A DNA stretch of 64,000 nt from assembly GCA_030704615.1 (NCBI GenBank), contig CM060731.1, forward strand, positions 1,736,001 through 1,800,000, read 5' to 3'. Below the pieces are notes generated by a model. That model was not told the DNA's origin. It searched no databases and worked only from the letters and a program-made list of their open reading frames with translations. Position 1 is the stretch's first letter; each line of letters begins with the position of its first letter. The DNA is from Takakia lepidozioides. Lineage: Eukaryota > Streptophyta > Takakiopsida > Takakiales > Takakiaceae. Made by a program: the position numbers and the translations under genes. Shown here in pieces: positions 55,524-64,000 of the stretch.

Positions 55524-58500
55524 ATGTGTGAAAGGGGTAACCCCGTAGATGGTGTAGCAAGTCCCACGACTGACCGCGACGATATGCGCCGTATATATGT
55601 GCATGATGACGACCGTGTCCTCATCAAGGTACATACTCTCACACTGGTTTCTCTAATTGCCCAGACCACCCTGGCCTCCATATGAATGTGTGAAATGCTA
55701 CTGTTATCTCCCACTTATCCGTCAAGGATTTTGGGTCTTTCTAAGTTATTGGCATGAAAAAAGCTGTAAACTGTTATGCTCTATGTTTGCCAGCACCGGT
55801 ACATCTTGTTCATGATAGACAGGTCAGTTTGGTCCTCTTGTGTCTTGAAGCCACACTGCAAAAGGTCCTGTTATCACCATTGCAGAGTATGCTGTCATGT
55901 GGGCTTAAGAGGCCCTATGTCAGATGGAGAGACTTTAGGGTTCCTGAGCAATCCTTGGTTGCCCTGCTCAAGATGGATTGTCCAGTAGGCAACCTATTAC
56001 CTGTGTTGGGGGTTGACCAGTGGTCCTGGTCCCAGATGCATCAGCAGGTCAGTAGTGTGACACTTGAGACTGAGTACTTCAATCATTCAATCACGTCTAT
56101 TAACAAATGCGCTGAAACTCATGAAGTAGGAATGAAGTTACCCTGTTTTTTTCTTTGGGATTGGAGATTGGAATGCTAGGGTGGGAGCCAATCTGTTATT
56201 GACAAGGATTCTGACTAGGATTTGAAAATGTCCTGCTGAAGAGTATGGATGAGAAGGTTTGCAATGGACTGTTTAGCACTCAGGGACAGTCAGTTTGTCT
56301 GTGAAGATTTAAATCTCGATGTTTACCTTGCACCTCTTAACAAAAGAGAGTACCTGAAAACTGGAATGCAGAAGCATTTCTCTTTTATTTGAAGATGGCA
56401 CCGGGAAATATCTGGGTGGGAAATTTTCTTTAAGGTGTGAATTCTACCCCCTCAGGAATTGGTTAACACCTTTTCTCAGTTGACCCAAAATTAGCTAAGG
56501 TATGTCTCATCGGTTCAGATCAAACTATACACCGATTTCAAAGATGTAACACACTTTCTTCTTACATAGGTTGCATTGTGCTTGAGCTGCAGGTGGTGCA
56601 CTTTGGACACCCTACGTCAGTTGGCATTGAATACGATGAGGGTGGAGACTGGCAGTTCAGGCCTACGTGGTATGTCCGCATAGTTTTTGTTAGCATGATG
56701 ATGCACATATTATAGATTGTGTTGTTCCCGTACAGTATTGCATCTTTGCTGAACATCAGTATAGACTTCACAGACTATCAAATGGCTTGTGCTAGTCAAT
56801 CTGATGTTGGCTTTGATTAAAGACTTTTAATCACGGCAGTCTCAATAGCTGTATGTGTGGTTTGGTTACCAAAGAAGGGAATTGAATTCGAACTTGAAAA
56901 CTAATTAAAGAATGTGGATACTTTATCTCAGCCTGGAATATGGACTTGTAGTCCAACAATTCAACTTGGAAGATTGTGGGGCTGCAGGGCTCGTCGTGCA
57001 GGGCCCCGTGCCTGGATCTACTTCCATCCTGAGGACGTATGCTTCTCCTCAATTGTTTTCCTGCCCTATAACAGCAAAGAGGAGACAATATTAAAGTAGA
57101 ATGCATTCCTTAAACTGAAAGTTCATTTGCGCCCACATTAGCAAGAAAATGCTGGGACTATGAGTCATACGGTCCATACTCCACTTCGAAATGGCAAACT
57201 GTCAAGTTATAAATTTAAGAGCAAAACAATACTCACATGTTGTCATGTTTCACATGGCATCCTTCTACTGGGCAGAAACAACATGAGGGCAAAGGATTAT
57301 TGCATCCTTTCTCCCGGGGTGAGTTGTAGGTGGGTGTACCTTATGGGACATGCCATATAAACCAACTGATTTCATATCAGTGGTTCACATTGACAGGCTG
57401 TCTGTGCCCAGTAGCCATTCATAGCAGTGTTTATATTAATAGGCAGCTTCAAGCCAGACATCTGTCAGGTTACAGTCTACCAGTGACTGCCAGATTGTAT
57501 TTTCCATGCACATTGTAATTGTATGTACCCAGTCAATTATTACATTGACTTGGGTGAATGGCACAGGTGAGGGCAGCTATTGTGACATGTGGTGGCTTGT
57601 GTCCAGGGCTCAATGATGTGATTCGTCAGGTAGAATACGCTCCAAAAATGTTCAGACACCCACATGGAACAGACTGCTGTGAGACGAGGATGAGCATGAG
57701 AAACAAAGAGACCGGAATTTAGATTTACTGGTCAAACAGATCTGTCAGGTTCTAGTGGTCCAGAAAATCATTACTTTGGGACTGCATGCTTGGATGAAGG
57801 CTTGATCATTATGGGAGGGTGTAGAAGAAATGACCATGATGGCCACTAGTATTTTCTGGAGAGAGATGGCCTCAATGTGACGGTCACAGTAGTGGGAAGT
57901 GTTACTCATCCACAAACTGCTGTAGTAAGTTCAAATTAAGCCCACACAGGGCTGTTACCAGGCTATTTCTGAGCAACACTAGAAGCAGGCTGAATCCTCA
58001 GCCAAAAAACTTCTCCTGAAACCCTTTAACCCTTTTACTTTGTATCTGGGTTGTAGGTATTATCATTTTGTAAGAGGGTTTGCTAGAATGCTTTGGTCAG
58101 CTGCCCTCAACCCTCTGATTTTGTCCACTGGTGAATCTCGTGCAGATTGTATTCTCATTGGATGTTTACGGAGTGAGGGACATACTTGGCATCCAGTACG
58201 GCTTCAAAGGCTTTGTCGATAAGAACTATCCACCTGTTATGGTTAGCACCCCACCATGGTTCACAGCCATTCTGGAGCACCATCTTTCCTCTGAGAATGT
58301 GCTACAACCAAATCCAGACCCTTAAGCTTTGTCTGAGCAAGATAACCTCCCAACCATGAATCCTCAATTGCAACTTGCCAAGGAGTACTCTAATCACTAT
58401 TACTAAGAACACTGCACATGGTGGGAACAGTTGACCCGCAAGATTGTGCAGCGCATAAACATGGTGGGGGGCAGCTTTTTGGGTGTTTCGCGAGGCTCCC

Positions 58501-61500
58501 CGCCTCTCAAGGATATTGTGGACAAACTTGAGGTCTGAAAACCTGCTTTTCTCTGTCTCTCAAGGGTAGTGATTGGAGGTTGTGATTAAAAACATCATTA
58601 AGGTATAAGATGCTGTTCTTCACGGGAGAATATAGACACTGGAGACTTTCATCTCGTGGGCAATATGTAGGCAAAGGGTGGAAGAGCATGGAACAGATGA
58701 GTCGTGTGGATGTTACAGAAGCTTTAAAGGTAGAACTGGTCTTGATTACAGGAATGGAGTATCAGCATGTTTTTTGTGATTGGTGGAAATGGGTCGCATG
58801 CTGGAGCTACTGCCATTTATGAGCATGTGAGTCAGCAATTTTGATCCATGTTTGTGAACATATGCTGACATTTCCTGTTCTACTAGTTGAATGACTTACT
58901 TGTTACAGTGTCAGTACTTGGGAGTAACTTATGTCAACAGTGCACCCAAGATAGTAAAGTCAGGGAGAAGCTGATAGGCTTTTTGGGACAGTTCAGTGAA
59001 GTCATGTCTGATGAGAGCAGAGCATGAGAATGCACTCATAAGACGTTGCCATACCCTTGTGGCCATAGACCCCGTGCCCAGTTTGGGTGGAACAAGAGGG
59101 AACATTCACTACCTTTGTGAGGGGCTCACTCCAGTAGTGGGATGTACCTTGGTATAAACAAGTGGTTTGGGCTTTCCAGATTAGATCCCAACAGGGCCAG
59201 GGCTTTAGGCTCATATGAGTATACCTGCACATTGTGTCAGAAAATGGATATTCTCCTCAGGCCGCCCATACATTGGGCATTGACAATCTCCCTTTCCTCC
59301 CTGCATCTGTTTATTGTTCAAAGGTAGACTCCCTACCCTGAGTTTCAATTTTAGTCTAATGCTGAGGGTGGGTAGGCCCTTCAGATCATCCTTAAGGTCC
59401 TCACCCATGTCACAAACTGGCAACAAGTTTGGGAAGTTTTATGCCTAACTTTGTTTTGTTCGGCCGTTATTTGTGCTTCCGACATGGCATTAGACACTTC
59501 AGCCTCCAAGTCAGCTTCATCTAGCAGGGTCAGTTCTTCCTGCCTAATTTTCAGGTACTTGAAAATCTCCACTACTTTTTTCCGCCAGGACTTGCCTGTT
59601 TAACAGGACGGTCTTACTTCCAAGAAATAGAGTCAACCATCTTGGGGTATCTGGTAATAGGGACTGACCCCACTATCTGACCTTGAACGCATCACATTGA
59701 GAGCTCAAGGGTGGTACGCAAAACTCCCCCGAACAGCCACGTTAGCTGTTCTAGAGCACGAACACCTGCTCTCTTTGAGCAGCGAAAGCTGTATGGATTC
59801 TTAAGTCTTAGCATTGTTGGAGTTGCCAACCAACACGGCAGATGCGTACTCCAAGGTAGGTAGGCCTAATCACGTTGTGAGCAGGGCAAGAGTCTGAGAG
59901 AGAGAGAAGAGACTCAAGTAAGTAGCAGAAAAGAAACAAAGAAGGAGAGAAACAGAACAGAGGAGCAGAGAGAAAGAAAGAAAGACATAAACTTGATGAT
60001 TCCACAGGGGGCCGTAACAGCCCACAGGACAAAGTAGCACAAAAAAGTAGAGATACTTTATCACAGAAGTCATTTTGTTGGATATGAGACAGTGTGAGAA
60101 ACGCAAGATGAAGATGGTGGTGGTGGGGATCCCCAAGACTATTGACAATGATATCGAAATTTTAGACAAGACATTTGGCTTTGACACAGCTGTTGAGGAG
60201 GCCCAGCGCGCAATCAATGCTGCCTACATCGAGGTCAGTGCTGACTCATAGAGGTTGAATGACAAGTTACATTTGCTAATGAGTGTCAAGCTTGGGGAGG
60301 TAGTGTCACTATCAGGCCCTGGCTATTGCATTATCTGTATATAATTTTGAGAGCATTCCACAGTGTACTTGTGTGTCTATTGTCTTTTAAGTAGTTGACT
60401 CTACTTAGGATCTTGTGATAGGTGATACCTGTAATTATGAAGTGCCTTGGAAATGTAGTGGGCCTGGTGGTCACTTTCTGTTAGGCTCTGCAAAGCAACC
60501 AAGTTGTTGTATCCTTTCATGGAGAGACGTTGCTGATTTTGGAAGTCACTAGGTTTACATGATTCATGTATCGAGGCCTTAGAACTTTCCTGGAGGAGAG
60601 ACTCTCAGGGAATGGACAGCACCAGGGCTCCTTGTGCAGCTCTGAGTAGACATCTGAAAGTTCAACCTATGTACGTCAGATTACGAAACTTTGCACAATC
60701 TGGTTGGCTTGGTATGGATCCTGAGGGGGATGAAGCATATTTCCACAGGAGTTGCTTCACTCCAGTCAAGTTGTGTTGTAAGCAAGAAGGGCATTGAAAA
60801 TTCTGAGAAGAAGTGTGTGCATGCTGTGTGTCTCTATATTATTCCTGAAAATATCAAATTTAAGTGTGCTCTTTCTCTACTTTCTTCTAACCTTTGCCCA
60901 ATTCGTTTCATCTTGAATTTCAGGCGAGCAGTGCCTTCAACGGGGTGGGGATAGTGAAGCTGATGGGTCGGCAGAGTGGGTATATTACCATGCATGCTAC
61001 GCTTGCAAGTGGCCAAGTAGACATTGTGCTCATTCCAGAGGTATTTTTGTTGTTCTGTCTATCAGTTTTCTCTCTCTTTCCTGCAACCGGTACTCAGGGC
61101 CTCCAATAGATGTATAAATTTCATTCTTCCTCTCTCTTTCTTCCCCTGCGGATGACTTCGCAGGCATAGGGGAGACTCCAACCAATCTCCAGGAGTTGAT
61201 TGATTGCGCGAAGAGATACTTTGATCTTTGGGGGCTAGAGGCTAATGTCAGCAAATGTGCAGTGGTAGCATTCAACAACAGAGGAGAGGGAGGAAGTGAT
61301 CTTAAGTGGTAGTGGGGTAGCCAAGAGATCCCGGTCCTCCCTTCCTACACTTACCTGGGCGTTGAGTTTTCCTCCAATTGTAATTGGGATGCACATATCC
61401 GGAAAGTTGTTCAAACTGGCAAGGGCAAAGCTCTGGGGCTCACTAAATTTTCCACTGCAGAGGGGTCAACTCTGAGGTTAAGAAAACCATGCTTTGTCGC

Positions 61501-63749
61501 GTTATTAGACCTGCCTTGGAGTACGGATCTGCAATATGGGTTGATAACTCCAACCAGGCTAAGTCTCTAGAATCCATTCAAGTGGGGGTGCTTAAGGAGT
61601 GTATGTCAGCATGCTCCAAAACAGCCAATGTGGCTGTTCGGGGTGAGTTTGGCATTCCGTCCTTAAGCTCCCGACGAGATGAATTCAAGGTCAGATGGTG
61701 GGTTCAGCTGCAACATATGTCCAACACCAGATATTTTAAGTTAATCGACTCTATATTTTGGAAACAGGACCGCCCTGTCAAACAGGCTAAGTCCTGGCAG
61801 AAGAGAGTAGAAGAGATTCTCAAGGACCTGGACCTGGATCCGCAAGTCTTGACCCTGCTGGATAAATCTGACTTAGAGGCTGTAGTGTCCAAAGCCATGT
61901 CTGTTGCCATGAGATTGTCTGATGAAAATGAAGTTAGGCAGAAAACTTCCCTGAACTTGTTTCCAGTCAGTGACATGGGGGAGGACATCTTGGATGACCT
62001 CAAGGGTCTACCCACTCTCGGCACTAGACTGAAATTTAAACTCAGGGCAGGAAGCCTACCTTTGAACAGCAAACAGAAGCAGAGAGGAAAGGGAGAGTGC
62101 AATTGCCCGTTGTGTGGGCAATCTGAAGACAGTATTCATTTTCTGATACAGTGTCCGGGGTTCTCTCACCAAAGAGACGCTCTCTTCAAATCTATCAAGG
62201 GAATTGTGCCTGTACCCCTGTTTACCAACTTTGAAAGTCTCGAGGCTGAGCCAAAAGCCCAGGCCCTCCTGAGGCCTAGTTTTTGGGCAAATCACACACA
62301 GCAGATTGATGCTTGTGTGAAGGGATTTCTAGAGGATATCTGGAAAACCCGGATTAATTCTATATATGAAGGTAAGTCTTACTACGAACGTCAGCCCCTG
62401 ACAGAGGTAGGTTCTGTCCCTTTTGTTCCCGCTCAAACTGGGCGCGGGGTCAATGGCCACAAGGCTACGGCAAACAACGTCTTATGAGTACAATCTTTCT
62501 TCCCCTATCAGGCTCTCCACCTTAGAGAATCTCTTGATGTTGAGTAGTCGTTTTTGGGCTGCTTGCTGAGGGCCCCACGTCTTTCTTGTATGCTTCTCTC
62601 TCTTATCCCAGAAGTTCTTTGAGCTTTCCATGGATGTTATAAAGGTTTTATGGTTTCTTTCTTTCTTCCCATAGGCCCGTTGGGCTTTAAGTGGACAGTG
62701 TGTGTGCTTAAGATCACTATCCACGAGTATGCATCGTAGCACCAAGCTTGAAATCTGCTGGACCTGCATCCTGCTCTATGAATCACGCACCTTGATTTAT
62801 CTGGCATTTACAGTCAGCTCTCTTGTACTGAAGAAGTCTTCTAGTGGCCGCAACTGCTCACTAAAAGTCTTGGTCCTGGGGAGGCTGGTCTTACGCGTTT
62901 GAGCTGTCACTACCTTTCCCAGTTGTTGGTGCCTTAGTGACAAAAGCTAATGTCATAACTTGGCTACTGTCTCCAGTTAATAGACTTGGTAATGTAGTGA
63001 TTACATGGTCGTTGTATGGTGTGACTGTCTGCAATTCGATTGTTACAGCTGTAGAAATGAAGGTCAGCCAAGAGCACCAAGGCCTCAAGAGCAAATCTTC
63101 AAAAGTTTTATATCCAATCCAGGAACGAAGAAAGTTTTTGAGTTGAACCAGCTGTAGGCAACCTCTACAAACTGGCTTGTACCGGGAAAACATTGAGTGG
63201 GGTGCAGGTGAATTTTGTGATGGATGGGAAGTACGGAGTTTTGGAGTACATGAAAAGAAGAATAACTAAGAACGGAATCTGTGTTGTGGTCATTGCGGAG
63301 GGGGCTGGCCAGGTCAGCCTATTGCATCTGTCTTGCTTAGGGAAATCTTGTGTCTGAGCAGTATTTGGGAAGGTACATGTGGGCCCAGTGTCATCTCTGC
63401 TCTTCGAGATTCTGTTTGTAGGTTACTCTGGAGACATCCTGGTGACTCGGGTAGTCCTAGTTACTGGAGTAGCCTAGGTGTACAATTGCATTCAGTGCCC
63501 TCTTTTCTACAAACAATTCAACATCTTGTACGGCTTGAGGCTCAAATCCTTTAACAACGCCTAGATGACCTCAAGGTGTACTATCCTCTGAGGCCCATGA
63601 TAACACTGGTCCTGCCTTCAGTGGAGCACTATTGGGAGAAATAATTCTATAGATCATTTGGATTGCAGGACCTTTTGGAAGGAGTTGGGGGCAAAGATGC
63701 TTCTGGAAATCCAATTCTTGGTGATCTTGGCAAGTGGTTCACCAGCAAG
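55524..63749 (+). CDS. PFK: Plant ATP-dependent 6-phosphofructokinase, 11 exons seen, 3' end beyond window
   Basis: The enzyme phosphorylates fructose 6-phosphate in glycolysis. Exons: 55524-55628, 56593-56669, 56988-57036, 57567-57629, 58146-58241, 58431-58532, 58752-58826, 60093-60233, 60924-61040, 63208-63312, 63669-63749. Every junction keeps the frame. Landmarks: '[18 protein letters not shown]'-like lead-in, '[19 protein letters not shown]' (nucleotide site), '[18 protein letters not shown]', '[10 protein letters not shown]', '[18 protein letters not shown]', '[20 protein letters not shown]' (TIDND catalytic loop), 'AINAAYIE', 'KLMGRQSGY', and '[13 protein letters not shown]'. GGNG instead of GGDG occurs in some plant PFKs (AtPFK2-like, from memory). 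About 337 codons are present; the family has 440-530, so the substrate-binding end is missing. The start at 55524 is a guess: an upstream exon is possible since the usual 'LPDLPSYPNPL' block is absent. LINE copies occupy two introns. Confidence 0.92.
55990..56400 (+). mobile_element. Possible retroelement endonuclease fragment in PFK intron 1
   Basis: '[10 protein letters not shown]' near 56158 resembles the GDFNARVG motif of the AP-type endonuclease in LINE elements, and a few residues follow in shifting frames. No other endonuclease block is clear. It is in the same orientation as the host gene. Confidence 0.35.
59028..59885 (-). mobile_element. LINE copy, 5' truncated, in a PFK intron (antisense)
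   Basis: Minus-strand DNA matches the LINE at 61489-62495. It shows the 'LEYxSA(V/I)' block near 59845, 'PKLVASL'-type text, the zinc motif CxxC...HxxxxC near 59230 ('[19 protein letters not shown]', with Tyr replacing one Cys) and the ending CTTATGAGTGCA near 59030. Many substitutions, stops and small indels make it older than the copies at 14.5 and 62 kb. It lies between PFK exons 7 and 8. Confidence 0.8.
61130..62495 (+). mobile_element. LINE copy from the RT active site to the 3' end, in a PFK intron (sense)
   Basis: The insert starts at the reverse-transcriptase motif C ('[20 protein letters not shown]' near 61145; YADD-like). It continues with '[10 protein letters not shown]' and '[20 protein letters not shown]', shifts frame near 61470, and then stays open for 332 codons (61489-62487) to the ORF end. 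The tail contains a zinc knuckle CX2CX7HX4C ('[17 protein letters not shown]') typical of plant LINE C-termini. One in-frame stop is present near 61310. It lies between PFK exons 9 and 10 and ends ATGAGTACAAT. No poly(A) tail follows. The 5' half (ORF1, endonuclease, RT fingers) is absent. Confidence 0.88.
62496..63207. other. Intron DNA of PFK
   Basis: No coding frame beyond chance. The stretch separates the LINE from exon 10. Confidence 0.4.
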
Positions 63750-64000
63750 GTTACTTCTTTAGTACCCACGGATTACTAAAAATATCACTATGAGGAACAA
63801 GTCTGTCCTAGTCTTCTTGTCTTTTGAGATTCTTTAATGCATGGAAAATCTAAAGAGATACTGTATGTGGCTCCTTGATGCCTACATTTGTGTTTCCTTG
63901 GAATTGCAAATTATAATTACTAAACGCTCTGATTAGTGGTTGTGATCTCTCACAAAGAACGCCGGGAATCAGCAGGGGTAATCATGCCTTCATACCTCTC

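Noticed and set aside
60612-60954. Short plus-strand frames in a PFK intron
   Set aside because: They lie between in-phase PFK exons and have no supported splice sites or motifs.

Overview
The window is nuclear DNA of a green land plant. The evidence is a BAHD (HCT-like) acyltransferase, a plant-type ATP phosphofructokinase split into many small exons, a CRT-like (CLT) plastid transporter, a PLS/DYW pentatricopeptide (PPR) relic and CACTA, Mutator and LINE elements. The gene style and the heavy transposon load suggest a large, repeat-rich genome, possibly of bryophyte, lycophyte or fern grade. I cannot name the species. All gene models come from reading frames, splice-site phase and motif recognition, without database searches.

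Positions 1-35.4 kb are almost entirely mobile-element territory. From left to right: two unrecognised minus-strand reading frames (a Cys/Lys-rich protein and a coiled-coil protein); a broken DDE-like transposase gene with intact splice phases; a decayed retroelement Gag with two CCHC knuckles; a first CACTA element (about 9.8-18.78 kb) with TNP2 remnants, a long second ORF of Transposase_24 type, a spliced FCP1/NIF-like HAD domain and a terminal ACGTG-rich array closed by a CACTA-type inverted end; a tRNA-derived SINE; a hairpin-bearing minisatellite; a second CACTA element (about 22.3-28.65 kb) with a proline-repeat ORF, a SET-like domain and TNP2; and a Mutator-like (MULE) transposase with a SWIM finger, embedded in about 7 kb saturated with the hexamer CAGACC/GGTCTG.

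Positions 36-64 kb hold host genes separated by introns and relics: a PPR-DYW pseudogene (+), a COQ6-type ubiquinone-biosynthesis hydroxylase (-), a BAHD acyltransferase (+) that may share a (GA)n-bearing divergent promoter with COQ6, a CLT transporter (-), a broken GDSL lipase (-), two fold-back palindromes, and a phosphofructokinase gene (+) with 11 recognisable exons that runs off the right end. Two LINE copies in opposite orientations lie inside its introns. The same LINE lineage is scattered through the window, and one copy at 14.47 kb still has a 15-bp target-site duplication.

The most unusual content is the pair of CACTA elements. One carries an FCP1-like phosphatase domain and the other a SET-like domain, each next to the element's own second ORF. 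The CAGACC-saturated MULE neighbourhood is next: there the hexamer occurs in introns, in an unrecognised multi-exon gene and even at a splice donor.
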